DNA of 64,000 nucleotides from Pseudomonas mosselii (lineage in GTDB: Bacteria; Pseudomonadota; Gammaproteobacteria; Pseudomonadales; Pseudomonadaceae), in NCBI RefSeq assembly GCF_005796105.1, contig NZ_VAUO01000001.1, positions 62,001-126,000 of the forward strand, given 5' to 3'. The notes beneath the pieces are model-generated. The model worked only from the letters and a program-made list of their open reading frames with translations, made no database searches and had not been told where the DNA came from. The stretch's first letter is position 1; each line of letters opens with the position of its first letter. Position numbers and translations under genes: made by a program. Shown one piece after another: positions 18,218 to 25,971 of this stretch.

Positions 18218-18535
18218 TCAGGACGGGAACAGTTCGCTCAGTTTCATCGACAGCATCATGTCGCCTTCGACGCGCAGTTTGCCGCCCATGAACGCCTGCA
18301 TGCCGTCGGTTTCACCGCTGACGATGCCTTTGAGGGTTTCGCTGTCCATCACCAGGGTGCAGTTGGCGTCTGGGTTTTCGCCTTCCTGCAAATCGCAGGT
18401 GCCGTCCTTGACGATCAGCGCGTAGTGCTTGTCTTCGTCGGTGATGTTGAAGCCGAATACCAGGTCCAGGCCAGCGGCCGCGGAGGGGTTGAACTTCTCT
18501 TGCATCTTCTTCACGGCATCAGCTACGGAGGTCAT
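18218..18535 (-). CDS. SCP2 sterol-carrier-domain protein
   Basis: A 105-residue soluble single-domain SCP2 protein: FNPSAAAGLDLVFGFNITDE, YALIVKDGTCDLQEGENPDA, CTLVMDSETLKGIVSGETDG and the C-terminal MQAFMGGKLRVEGDMMLSMKL, which is the canonical end of the fold. Such proteins bind lipids or acyl-CoA in a hydrophobic tunnel. It is the second gene of an operon with the histidine phosphatase, 56 bp downstream, and is followed by a strong terminator. A lipid/acyl-CoA role agrees with the neighbouring operon. Confidence 0.92.
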   Translation of the reverse strand: MTSVADAVKKMQEKFNPSAAAGLDLVFGFNITDEDKHYALIVKDGTCDLQEGENPDANCTLVMDSETLKGIVSGETDGMQAFMGGKLRVEGDMMLSMKLSELFPS

Positions 18536-18591
18536 GGTGCATTCCTTATAGAGTGATATTCACATCCCCGCAGGGACAAAACAGGCCGGGC

Positions 18592-19302
18592 TCATCGATA
18601 GGTAATGAGTTCCGGCGCCCTCAACAACTGCACATGGGCTTGGCTGTTGAAGGAAGCCAGTGCCACGTCGCAGCCGCGGAATTTCAGCTGGCTGAGCGAC
18701 GTGTTGATGATTTGCCAGTTCAGGGCGAATGCCTGGACTGGGGTAATACCGGTGGTCAGGTGGAGCAGGGTGGCAATCGTGCCGCCGGAGGTGAACACGG
18801 CGATATCGTCGCCGCTGGCTGCGCTGTCCAGCAGGCGTTGCAGCCCCGCGCTGACGCGGCCGGTGAAGGCCTGCCAGGTTTCCAGTTGAGGGTCCTCGGC
18901 ATGCTCTGCGGTCAGCCAACGCTGCACCATCAAGGCGAACAGGCGCTGGAACTCGCAGCGGTGCGCCGCGCCGTTGCGCAGTACGTGCAGGGCCTCGGGC
19001 TCGTCCGGCAGCAGGGCAGGCAGCAGGGCACGGATGACCCCATCGGCGTCGAACTCGTTGAACGCCGCATCGGTTTCGATGGCAGGTGCTTCAGCCTGCT
19101 GGCCCATGGCCTGCAGCGTGAGCCGGGCGGTGTCCTGCTGGCGGCGCAAGGTGCCGGCCACGCAGCGATCCAGGCGTAGGCCGAGCCGGCCCAGGTACTC
19201 GCCGAGGGCGACGCTCTGGCGTTCACCCACGTCAGACAGGACGTCGTAGTCGTCGGCACCGAAGGAGGCTTGGCCATGTCGGATCAGGTAGAGGTTGCCC
19301 AC
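18592..19302 (-). CDS. Histidine phosphatase family protein
   Basis: A 236-residue phosphoglycerate-mutase-like phosphatase. The phospho-histidine motif is LIRHGQASFG at the N-terminus; a second catalytic element is FTSGGTIATLLHL, where the usual His of the SHG motif is replaced by a Ser/Gly context (typical of this subfamily). The middle contains EFDADGVIRALLPAL. It heads a two-gene operon with the SCP2 protein. Substrate unknown; broad phosphatase activity is the default expectation. Confidence 0.88.
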   Translation of the reverse strand: MGNLYLIRHGQASFGADDYDVLSDVGERQSVALGEYLGRLGLRLDRCVAGTLRRQQDTARLTLQAMGQQAEAPAIETDAAFNEFDADGVIRALLPALLPDEPEALHVLRNGAAHRCEFQRLFALMVQRWLTAEHAEDPQLETWQAFTGRVSAGLQRLLDSAASGDDIAVFTSGGTIATLLHLTTGITPVQAFALNWQIINTSLSQLKFRGCDVALASFNSQAHVQLLRAPELITYR

Positions 19303-19502
19303 GGAGAAGTCCGGCCCGGTTGAAGGTTGTTGCGAGGTTAGGATGCCCCGGGCAGGCTGTCAACGAAAAAGCATACAAGCGTTTGAAAAGGTTGTTTGAA
19401 CTGTGTTGCCGGCGTTTTCCCTGGCTGGCAGCGAGGTTGGCGCACCGGTATGCTTGGAATCGTTTCGTGCCCAGAAGGGCGTTGGTCTATCAAGGAGTCA
19501 AT

Positions 19503-20522
19503 GTGGAGTTTCTTGCCGAATACGCAAGCTTTCTCGCCAAAACCGCCACGCTGGTGATCGCCATTCTGGTGGTGCTGTCGGCTATTGCCGGCCTGCGCGG
19601 CAAGGGGCGGCGCAAGCCGGGTGGGCAGTTGCAGGTCACTCGCCTCAACGAGTTCTATAAAGAGCTGCGCGAGCGCCTGGAATCGGGCCTGTTCGACAAG
19701 GTCGAACTCAAGGCCCTGCGCAAGCAGCAGGCCAAGGCCGAGAAGCAGCAGAAGAAGAAAAAGCCGGAAGAGAAGCGTCGGGTGTTCGTGCTCGACTTCG
19801 ACGGCGATATCAAGGCCTCGGCCACCGAAAGCCTGCGTAACGAGATCACCGCGCTGCTGACCCTCGCCACCCCTCGTGACGAGGTGGTGCTGCGCCTCGA
19901 AAGCGGCGGTGGCCTGGTGCACAGCTACGGCCTGGCGGCCTCGCAACTGGCGCGTCTTCGCGAGGCGGGTATCCCACTGACGATCTGCATCGACAAAGTC
20001 GCTGCAAGTGGCGGCTACATGATGGCCTGCATCGGCGAGAAGATCGTCAGCGCGCCGTTCGCCGTCCTGGGCTCCATCGGCGTCGTCGCGCAGCTACCTA
20101 ACGTCAATCGCCTGCTCAAGAAACACGACATCGACTTCGAGGTGCTCACCGCGGGCGAGTACAAGCGCACCCTCACCGTGTTCGGCGAAAACACCGAGAA
20201 GGGGCGGGAGAAGTTCCAGGAAGACCTGGACATCACCCACCAGTTGTTCAAGGACTTTGTCGCCCGCTACCGCCCGCAGCTGCACATCGATGAGGTGGCT
20301 ACGGGCGAGGTATGGCTGGGCATCGCTGCGCTGAACCGCCAATTGGTGGACGAGCTGGGCACCAGCGACGAGTACCTGAGCAAGCGAGCCCGCGAAGCCA
20401 ACCTGTTCCACCTGCGCTTTGCCGAACGCAAGAGCTTGCAGGAGCGTATCGGCGTCGCCGCCAGTGGCGCGCTGGAGAACACCCTGGTCGGTTTGTGGAG
20501 CAAGCTCGGGCGGCTGCGCTAA
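19503..20522 (+). CDS. sohB: SohB inner-membrane peptidase (family S49)
   Basis: A 339-residue serine peptidase. I chose the GTG at 19503 because AAGGAG stands five bases before it and the product begins with the family's usual VEFLAEYASFLAKTATLV membrane helix; the frame is open to 19320 but that part is not like SohB. After a Lys/Glu-rich linker come the S49 core (VFVLDFDGDIKASATESLRNE), the nucleophile Ser in KVAASGGYMMA and the general-base Lys in GEYKRTLTVFGENTEKG. It cleaves membrane or periplasmic polypeptides; E. coli SohB is a multicopy suppressor of degP loss. Confidence 0.9.
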   Translation: MEFLAEYASFLAKTATLVIAILVVLSAIAGLRGKGRRKPGGQLQVTRLNEFYKELRERLESGLFDKVELKALRKQQAKAEKQQKKKKPEEKRRVFVLDFDGDIKASATESLRNEITALLTLATPRDEVVLRLESGGGLVHSYGLAASQLARLREAGIPLTICIDKVAASGGYMMACIGEKIVSAPFAVLGSIGVVAQLPNVNRLLKKHDIDFEVLTAGEYKRTLTVFGENTEKGREKFQEDLDITHQLFKDFVARYRPQLHIDEVATGEVWLGIAALNRQLVDELGTSDEYLSKRAREANLFHLRFAERKSLQERIGVAASGALENTLVGLWSKLGRLR

Positions 20523-20560
20523 CACCTTGAACCCCTTGAAGATTTTTTTCTGAAAGGGGG

Positions 20561-20589
20561 TTGCAAGGTGGGCCGAATGTGGACATAAT
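20561..20589 (+). promoter_or_regulatory. Sigma-70 promoter of tRNA-Cys
   Basis: TTGCAA (20561-20566), 17-bp spacer, CATAAT (20584-20589). The tRNA begins about 77 nt downstream. No gene other than the tRNA lies behind it. Confidence 0.7.
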
Positions 20590-20666
20590 GGCGTCCATCG
20601 AAACGCAGCTGACTTGAAAAAGCCCAGCGGTTTCAAGGAGATAGCGAAAGCTGTATCCGACTTTGA

Positions 20667-20740
20667 GGCCGAGTAGCAAAGTGGTTATGCTCCGGATTGC
20701 AAATCCGTCTACGCCGGTTCGATTCCGACCTCGGCCTCCA
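20667..20740 (+). tRNA. tRNA-Cys(GCA)
   Basis: A 74-nt cloverleaf with acceptor stem GGCCGAG/CTCGGCC, T discriminator and encoded CCA (20738-20740). The anticodon GCA is at 20699-20701 in the loop context GGATTGCAAATCC, and the T-loop is GGTTCGATTCC. It closely follows the E. coli tRNA-Cys layout. A broken tyrosine recombinase lies 100 bp downstream, so this tRNA is a likely former integration target. Confidence 0.97.
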
Positions 20741-20751
20741 CTATTCGAAAG

Positions 20752-20780
20752 CCCCGCAGATTAACGTCTGCGGGGTTTTT
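20752..20780 (+). terminator. Intrinsic terminator of tRNA-Cys
   Basis: CCCCGCAGA (20752-20760) / TCTGCGGGG (20767-20775) with a 6-nt loop and five Ts. It ends tRNA-Cys transcription. Confidence 0.9.
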
Positions 20781-20842
20781 CTTTGGGCGATAGAAAATCT
20801 GATCGTTTCCGCATCCCAAGGCATCGTTTCGGCATCAGCCCT

Positions 20843-20930
20843 CTACTTGGTCGGGCTCACTACTTCGCCGACCCGACGATAAACGCGCTTGGTGATTTCC
20901 TCTTTGGAGTGCCCAAGCAGCCGACAAGGT
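20843..20930 (-). pseudogene. Remnant of a tyrosine recombinase (phage-type integrase)
   Basis: Reading the minus strand toward the tRNA, the last ~29 codons of an integrase are preserved: LLGHSKEEITKRVYRRVGEV followed by VSPTK and a TAG stop at 20845-20843. This is the C-terminal LLGHS...Y motif of the family with the nucleophilic Tyr still present. Upstream the frame loses similarity within a few codons and the region is taken over by an unrelated ORF at 20942. The domain with the catalytic Arg and the rest of the gene are gone, so it is a fragment. It sits beside tRNA-Cys, as expected for an integrated element. Confidence 0.75.
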
Positions 20931-20941
20931 TGATGAGGCTC

Positions 20942-21364
20942 TCAATCGGGTAGTGCCGTAAGCTCGCCCCTCTCACCACTCTTACGACTGCGGTACTCAG
21001 TGACGCCGAGCATGATTGCTGCTGTCAAGCCCGGCATCAGGAATGTGAGTAAGACCGTGAGATCCCAGTTCACTGCCGCGCTGCATGGAAAGGCCCAGAG
21101 AGTCGCCACGATCACCGCGGCGATAACCCGCCAGTCACGCGGGTGTTTGGGGTGGCTCGCCATCGATGCTGCATAGGCTTTCCAGCAGCCCCATAGGCTC
21201 GGTATAGATATGACGATTACCGCCACTGGCAAAGCGGGGTTGTTCAAATAAAGGATTGCGGTGACCAAATAAACTAACCCCCAAACGAAGATGAGTGTCA
21301 CCGGAGCAATTCCGACGATCGCGCCAAGCGTGAGGGTAATGCGAATCTTGGTTAGTTTGGTCAT
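20942..21364 (-). CDS. Small multi-span membrane protein, hypothetical
   Basis: A 140-residue protein from the ATG at 21364 (MTKLTKIRITLTLGAIVGIA), preceded by AAGGGA. Four hydrophobic segments are visible (LTLGAIVGIAPVTLIFVWGL, VYLVTAILYL, LPVAVIVISIPSLWG and WRVIAAVIVATLWAF with VLLTFLMPGLTAAIMLGV), with a charged C-terminus. I recognise no family. Codon use is more AT-tolerant than its neighbours (for example ttgttcaaataaaggatt), and it sits between a broken integrase and a small ORF, so it may be leftover cargo of a mobile element. Confidence 0.6.
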   Translation of the reverse strand: MTKLTKIRITLTLGAIVGIAPVTLIFVWGLVYLVTAILYLNNPALPVAVIVISIPSLWGCWKAYAASMASHPKHPRDWRVIAAVIVATLWAFPCSAAVNWDLTVLLTFLMPGLTAAIMLGVTEYRSRKSGERGELTALPD

Positions 21365-21468
21365 CCCGATCCCTTCGGAGCCATCTCTTCGCGGGTAGCA
21401 TAAGTCCGCCGCGCCAAAAAATCGACATGCGCCATTTTGTGGTGCCAACACGGCGAGAGGGCTTCACC

Positions 21469-21570
21469 ATGGGCAACCAGCGCAAGAAGATCGCCAGCTA
21501 TCGTGACCTCACCTATAACGAGATCGACAGCATGCACTCGATCAAGGCCTTGGAGCCCGATGTCGGGTGA
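21469..21570 (+). CDS. Tiny ORF or gene fragment in the island scar
   Basis: A 33-residue ORF beginning MGNQRKKIASYRDLTYNEID and ending SMHSIKALEPDVG. A GAGAGG ribosome site is 7 nt before the ATG and the composition looks coding (charged, helical). It may be a complete micro-protein or the 5' end of a larger gene whose remainder was lost; the 300 bp behind it show no continuation. Function unknown. Confidence 0.4.
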   Translation: MGNQRKKIASYRDLTYNEIDSMHSIKALEPDVG

Positions 21571-21714
21571 GCTGTTCGGGTAGATCGGCAGATTGAAGGC
21601 GTGGATCAGCGTACCTTAGCTACGTACACGGCGGTTCAAATTATGCGGTTAAGCCGGTTGATCGTATCAGCGGGGCGCAGCAGCGGTGGAAGTCGGTGCA
21701 GAGCTTTTGTCGGA
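21571..21714. other. Non-coding stretch after the tiny ORF
   Basis: Little structure and no convincing ORF. It joins the minus-strand terminator at 21715-21752 and then the promoter of the acidic protein gene. Confidence 0.4.
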
Positions 21715-21752
21715 CGACGCTTTTTAAAAAAAGCCCGCCACGCAAGGGCGGG
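21715..21752 (-). terminator. Orphan intrinsic terminator, minus strand
   Basis: The hairpin GCCCGCC / GGGCGGGC (21733-21753) is preceded on the plus strand by a run of As, which is a seven-T tail on the minus strand. No minus-strand gene is annotated directly upstream (to the right) before DoxX, so it may end a small RNA or simply insulate. It can also act weakly on plus-strand transcripts. Confidence 0.6.
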
Positions 21753-21823
21753 CAAACGTCGTTTTGAAGGGAGAGGCTCAACACTGCGCCTTGGCGGTTA
21801 AGCCAGGGTTAACGCCCATGGGA

Positions 21824-21852
21824 TTGACCGGCTGCCGTGATCGGCTTATACA
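21824..21852 (+). promoter_or_regulatory. Sigma-70 promoter of the acidic small protein
   Basis: TTGACC (21824-21829), 17-bp spacer, TATACA (21847-21852). The ATG at 21880 is 28 bp from the -10 element. This near-consensus promoter is the main support for the short downstream gene. Confidence 0.65.
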
Positions 21853-21879
21853 GGCGGGCTGTAGCCACCGGAGCCTGCG

Positions 21880-22068
21880 ATGCACGACGAAGACGACCTG
21901 CACGAACCCGAGCACGATCACCTGCTTGACCCTGAATTCCATGACGCTTTCCAGCCTGAGGCTGATGCCTATGGTGCACTCGACGACGCCGAGGAAGACG
22001 AAGCCGGGTTGGACGACTTCGACGACGAAGACGATCACCCCGCCTGGCACGACGACTGCGACGACTGA
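21880..22068 (+). CDS. Very acidic small protein
   Basis: A 62-residue protein in which over half of residues are Asp or Glu, with many His (MHDEDDLHEPEHDHLLDPEF start; AEEDEAGLDDFDDEDD, ending HDDCDD). GGAG lies six bases before the ATG and a good sigma-70 promoter is just upstream. No membrane segment or signal peptide. The Asp/Glu/His content suggests divalent-cation binding, or a DNA-mimic-like or disordered protein (inference). No family recognised. Confidence 0.65.
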   Translation: MHDEDDLHEPEHDHLLDPEFHDAFQPEADAYGALDDAEEDEAGLDDFDDEDDHPAWHDDCDD

Positions 22069-22095
22069 ATCGGCAGGTGTGCGTGCTGGTGTGGT

Positions 22096-22509
22096 TCAGC
22101 GTCGGTCAAGGGAATAGCGGCCTGGCCCTGAAACGGCTAAGGCCAGTAGCCCGCCGATGATGCTGAGGTTTTTCAGGAATTGAGTCATGTTGGCACTGCG
22201 CTCAGGGTCCACCATGTTCCAGAAAGGGTGGCCGATCAGGGCGGTGCCCAGCACGAACAGGGCGAACAGCAAGGCCAGTGGGCGGGTGTAGAAGCCCAGG
22301 ATCAGTACGATACCAATCACGAACTCCATGATTACCGCGACCGCTGCGGCGAGCGTGGGCATGGGGGCACCGAGCGAGGTCATATAGCCGACGGTGCCTT
22401 CGAAGCCGTTCAGCTTGCCCCAGCCGGCGAGCACGAACAGGGTCATCAGCAGGATGCGGGCGAGCAGCAGGATGATGTCGCGTTGCCCTTCAAGCAGTGC
22501 ATGGCGCAT
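22096..22509 (-). CDS. DoxX-family membrane protein
   Basis: A 137-residue inner-membrane protein from the ATG at 22509 (MRHALLEGQRDIILLLARIL) with four membrane spans. Family signatures are LARILLMTLFVLAGWGKLNG, the TVGYMTSLGAPMP loop and the HPFWNMVDP segment. DoxX-like proteins are found in oxidoreductase complexes and detoxification, with no fixed reaction. GGAG is 8 bases upstream of this start; the track's longer frame start at 22542 has no ribosome site. Next to it on the same strand is tRNA-Leu. Confidence 0.88.
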   Translation of the reverse strand: MRHALLEGQRDIILLLARILLMTLFVLAGWGKLNGFEGTVGYMTSLGAPMPTLAAAVAVIMEFVIGIVLILGFYTRPLALLFALFVLGTALIGHPFWNMVDPERSANMTQFLKNLSIIGGLLALAVSGPGRYSLDRR

Positions 22510-22672
22510 GGCGGCGCTCCGGTGGACGGTGACACTGTCCACTCTAGCAGCTGGGCGGCGGATTTCCGGCGTTTAGGCGGGCAAGTGCTGTAAAGATCAG
22601 AGGAAAAGCAGCGTTGGCGGCGAGTAGTCTCGCAGAGACAGCCAAGTGCGGGTCGCGAGGGGGTGCGAGCGA

Positions 22673-22757
22673 TGGTGCCCCGAGCCGGACTCGAACCGGC
22701 ACACCTTGCGGCGGCGCATTTTAAGTGCGATGTGTCTACCAATTTCACCATCGGGGC
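22673..22757 (-). tRNA. tRNA-Leu(UAA)
   Basis: An 85-nt class II tRNA: acceptor stem GCCCCGA/TCGGGGC, long variable arm, anticodon TAA in the loop CTTAAAATG, T-loop GGTTCGAGTCC and encoded CCA at the 3' end (22675-22673). It is not in a tRNA cluster. Confidence 0.97.
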
Positions 22758-22775
22758 GCGATGGGCAAGCTGCCG

Positions 22776-22804
22776 ATTAGACACGAAATGTATGCGCAAA
22801 TCAA
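22776..22804 (-). promoter_or_regulatory. Sigma-70 promoter of tRNA-Leu
   Basis: On the minus strand TTGATT (22804-22799), 17-bp spacer, TCTAAT (22781-22776), 18 nt before the tRNA 5' end. Confidence 0.7.
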
Positions 22805-22891
22805 CGTCTTAGGGTGCAAGCAAGGCTCAGGCAGCCGACCATCGAGGTCTTCGCCGGCGCTCGCATTGCAAACCCTCACGAGCGCGGGTCC

Positions 22892-23104
22892 TCAGGGGGT
22901 GATCCCCTGGGCGATATCGCGCATTTCACTTGCGGTTTCCCGCAGATCCTGGGCGTGGCCATCGAGGGTGCGCGCCTCGTGCCGGTGGATTGAATAACGC
23001 AGGTAGCGGGCGTGGCCATCGAGGGCTTCGGACAGGCTTTCCAGGTCGCTTGCGGTACTCAAGAGGTCGTCCTGCAGGTCTTGCATGCGGGGTTTGGCGG
23101 GCAT
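22892..23104 (-). CDS. Small hypothetical protein with internal 19-residue repeat
   Basis: A 70-residue helical protein from the ATG at 23104 (MPAKPRMQDLQDDLLSTASD), with AAGGA before it. The segment starting LDGHARYLRYSIHRHEART is followed directly by LDGHAQDLRETASEMRDIA, so the same 19-residue unit occurs twice; the DNA copies share 18 identical bases (22951-22968 and 23008-23025). This looks like a helical bundle or adaptor. No domain or function recognised. It is divergent from the histidine kinase gene. Confidence 0.65.
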   Translation of the reverse strand: MPAKPRMQDLQDDLLSTASDLESLSEALDGHARYLRYSIHRHEARTLDGHAQDLRETASEMRDIAQGITP

Positions 23105-23346
23105 GTGACATCCTTGTATGCGGACATGGCAGCTCACTATAGGGCAATTGGCAAAGCGCAGCTATGACACTAATACCCGCCGACCGCCGCCCTTCGAATA
23201 CATCAGCATGCGTGCTTGTTGCACGGCCAAGTGGCACAATGTCTGGGCGTCCCGAAGGCGGGGGCGGACTGTCATCGATAGTCACGATGGGGGGCGTTGC
23301 TTTTGGCTACGCTCAACGGTGTCCTTCGCGGTACATGGGGTATTTC

Positions 23347-24507
23347 ATGGTTTCAACGGACCGCACCAGCCCCACGGTCATGTCTGAAACGCGCTATGAA
23401 CAGCTGGTTCAGGCCGTGGTCGATTATGCCATCTACATGCTCGACCCCACAGGCCATGTGGTGTCGTGGAACGCCGGCGCGCAACGGATCAAGGGCTATT
23501 GCGCTGACGAGGTGATTGGCCGGCATTTCTCGTTGTTCTTCAGCGACCACGACTGCGCCGAAGGGCGCCCTGAACGCTTGTTGCGCCAGGCTCTGGAGCA
23601 GGGCGTGGCGCAGGACGAGGGCTGGCGGGTGCGTAAGGATGGCACGCAGTTCTGGGCGTTGGCGGCGCTGGATGTGATTCGTGATGAGCATGGCGAGGTC
23701 ATCGGCCTTGCCAAAATCACCCGTGATATCACCGATAGGCGTGAATCTACGCTGCAGCTGGATGCCATGCGTGCGCAGCTGTTCCAGGCGCAAAAACTCG
23801 AAGCGCTGGGGCAACTGACCGGGGGGCTGGCCCATGATTTCAACAACCTGCTGACCATCATCCTGAGTTCCGCCCGGCTGGCGCTGGCTAGCCAGGATCC
23901 GGCCCGCGCGCGGCGTTTGCTGGAGCACATACTGGCCGCCGGCCAGCGAGGCACGGACCTCACCCAGCAACTGCTCAGCTTCGCCCGGCATCGGCAACTG
24001 AGCGTGACCTGCATCGCACCGCTACAGGTGGTCGCCTCTACCCGAAGCATGCTGGAGCATGCCTTGCCCCGGAACATCGATCTGATTGAACAGGTACACG
24101 CCGACCTGCCTCTGATCGAGGTGGATGCGGGCCAGTTGCAGATGGTGTTGCTCAACCTGGTGTTCAACGCACGTGATGCGATCAGCGGGCGGGGTCAGAT
24201 CCGCCTGGTGGTCGAGCAGGTGCGCTTGGCTGGCGAAGTGGAGGGCCTGCATGGCCTGTTCGTGCGCTTCGAGGTGCAGGATGATGGGCAAGGCATCGAT
24301 CCGCAGGTATTGCCGCGCATCTTCGAGCCCTTCTTTACCACCAAGGCGTTTGGCAAGGGCACCGGTCTTGGCCTGAGCCAGGTATATGGTTTCGCCAAGC
24401 AGAGCAATGGCGCCATCAGCGTGACCAGCGCTCTGGGCGAGGGGACCTGCATGAGAGTGTACCTGCCCGCATGCGTGGGCACCGATCAGCCTTCCACTGA
24501 TGGATAG
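23347..24507 (+). CDS. PAS-domain histidine kinase of the KaiC operon
   Basis: A 386-residue cytoplasmic hybrid-free kinase (start chosen at MVSTDRTSP). N-terminal PAS/PAC domain (about 15-130: YAIYMLDPTGHVVSWNAGAQ, then GLAKITRDITDRR). H-box LTGGLAHDFNNLLTI with the phosphorylated His near residue 163. HATPase elements: LNLVFNARDAI (N box), VQDDGQGIDP, IFEPFFTTK and GKGTGLGLSQVYG. No receiver domain and no membrane segment; the sensor is internal. The frame is open upstream to 23164, but the first part reads as non-coding. It ends six bases before the KaiC-type gene and is probably its co-transcribed partner. Confidence 0.9.
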   Translation: MVSTDRTSPTVMSETRYEQLVQAVVDYAIYMLDPTGHVVSWNAGAQRIKGYCADEVIGRHFSLFFSDHDCAEGRPERLLRQALEQGVAQDEGWRVRKDGTQFWALAALDVIRDEHGEVIGLAKITRDITDRRESTLQLDAMRAQLFQAQKLEALGQLTGGLAHDFNNLLTIILSSARLALASQDPARARRLLEHILAAGQRGTDLTQQLLSFARHRQLSVTCIAPLQVVASTRSMLEHALPRNIDLIEQVHADLPLIEVDAGQLQMVLLNLVFNARDAISGRGQIRLVVEQVRLAGEVEGLHGLFVRFEVQDDGQGIDPQVLPRIFEPFFTTKAFGKGTGLGLSQVYGFAKQSNGAISVTSALGEGTCMRVYLPACVGTDQPSTDG

Positions 24508-24513
24508 ACAGCC

Positions 24514-25959
24514 ATGGTTGAACAACTCAAGCGCTTGCGAACGGGCATCACCGGACTCGATGCTTTGCTCAAAGGGGGGTTGGTGGTCGGGGCGGCTTAT
24601 GTCGTGCAGGGCCATCCGGGCTCGGGCAAGACCATCCTGGGCAACCAGCTGGCGTGCAACCATGTGCGTGACGGCGGGCGCGTGCTGGTAGCGACCCTGC
24701 TTAGCGAGTCCCACGAGCGCTTGTTCCAGTACCTTTCGACACTGAGCTTTTTCGATCGCCAGTTGGTGGGGGACAGCATTCAGTTCCTCAGTGCCTTCGA
24801 TACCCTTGAGCAGGACGGATTGGATGCTGTCGTGCGCCTGCTGCGTCAGGAGATCGCCCGTCAGCAGGCCACGCTGCTGGTGGTCGACGGAGTGCTGAAC
24901 GCGCGAAACCGCGCGTCCAGCAGCCTGGATACCAAGAAATTCGTTTCCGAGCTGCAGGGCCATGCCGCTTTCGCCGGCTGCACGGTGCTGTTGCTGACCA
25001 GTGCCCGCCTGGAGGAGGGCAGTCCAGAGCACACCATGGTCGATGGCGTGATCGAACTCAGCGAGCAGTTGGTCGGCAATGCCGCCGTGCGCCACGTGCA
25101 GTTGCGCAAGACACGTGGCAGCGGCGCCTTGTCGGGACGCCACGAATGCCTGATCGACGAAGATGGCCTTCGGGTGTTCCCGCGTCTGGAGTCGTTATAT
25201 GGCCATCCCAGCCAGCACGGGGCGCAGACTCTGGATAAAGTGAGCACCGGCGTGGCGGACCTCGATGCGATGCTCGGCGGTGGCCTGACGCGCGGCTCGG
25301 TAAGCTTGCTGATGGGGCCGTCCGGGGTGGGCAAGACGGCGTTGGGCATTGCGTTTCTGGCGGCATCCACCCCACAGTCGCCCGGCTTGCACTTTGGTTT
25401 CTACGAAACGCCGGTGCGGCTGCGGCACAAGGCTGCCGCGCTGGGTGTGCCGCTGCCGGCGCTTGAGCAGAGCGGCGCTGTGCGCCTGTGCTGGCAACCC
25501 ACTACCGAAGGCTTGCTCGATCAGGTCGGCCAGCGTCTGCTTGACCAGGTGCAGGCCAGCGGCGCCCAGCGCGTCGTCATCGATAGCCTTGGCGCCTTTG
25601 GCCGCTTGGCGCTGGATCCGACACGGCTCAATAGTTTCTTCCGCGCGTTGACCGGCGAGCTGCGGGCGCGCGATGTGACGGTACTGCTGACGTGGGAGAT
25701 GCGTGACATCTTCGGTGCCGAGATCACCGCGCCAGCGCCTGATCTTTCGAGCATCGTCGACAATTTGCTGCTGCTGCGTCTGGCCGAACTTGAGGCGCGC
25801 TTGCACCGCGTGATGTCGATTGTCAAAGTACGTGACAGCGACCACGATCCTACCTTGCAGTCACTCTCCCTTGGCCCGCACGGCATCAGCCTGGCGCGCG
25901 CCTTCGAGGGGGCTGCCGGGGTCCTTAGCGGTACGGCGGTTACCCAGGAGGATCGCTGA
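24514..25959 (+). CDS. KaiC-family double RecA-fold ATPase
   Basis: A 481-residue protein with two tandem KaiC domains. CI has Walker A GHPGSGKT (33-40) and a Walker B Asp in LLVVDGV; CII has Walker A GPSGVGKT (268-275) and VVIDSL. The paired catalytic glutamates of clock KaiC are not preserved in CI (TLLSESHE) and only one remains in CII (FYETP). The double phosphosite Ser-Thr of cyanobacterial KaiC aligns by eye with LSSIVD, as Ser412-Ser413. No kaiA or kaiB is present. With the kinase and response regulator it forms a three-gene operon. Role in the cell unknown; a signalling ATPase is inferred. Confidence 0.92.
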   Translation: MVEQLKRLRTGITGLDALLKGGLVVGAAYVVQGHPGSGKTILGNQLACNHVRDGGRVLVATLLSESHERLFQYLSTLSFFDRQLVGDSIQFLSAFDTLEQDGLDAVVRLLRQEIARQQATLLVVDGVLNARNRASSSLDTKKFVSELQGHAAFAGCTVLLLTSARLEEGSPEHTMVDGVIELSEQLVGNAAVRHVQLRKTRGSGALSGRHECLIDEDGLRVFPRLESLYGHPSQHGAQTLDKVSTGVADLDAMLGGGLTRGSVSLLMGPSGVGKTALGIAFLAASTPQSPGLHFGFYETPVRLRHKAAALGVPLPALEQSGAVRLCWQPTTEGLLDQVGQRLLDQVQASGAQRVVIDSLGAFGRLALDPTRLNSFFRALTGELRARDVTVLLTWEMRDIFGAEITAPAPDLSSIVDNLLLLRLAELEARLHRVMSIVKVRDSDHDPTLQSLSLGPHGISLARAFEGAAGVLSGTAVTQEDR

Positions 25960-25971
25960 TGCGATGACGCC

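Noticed and set aside
19320..19502. N-terminal extension of sohB
   Set aside because: The GTG at 19503 with AAGGAG gives a normal-length SohB; the extension has no similarity.
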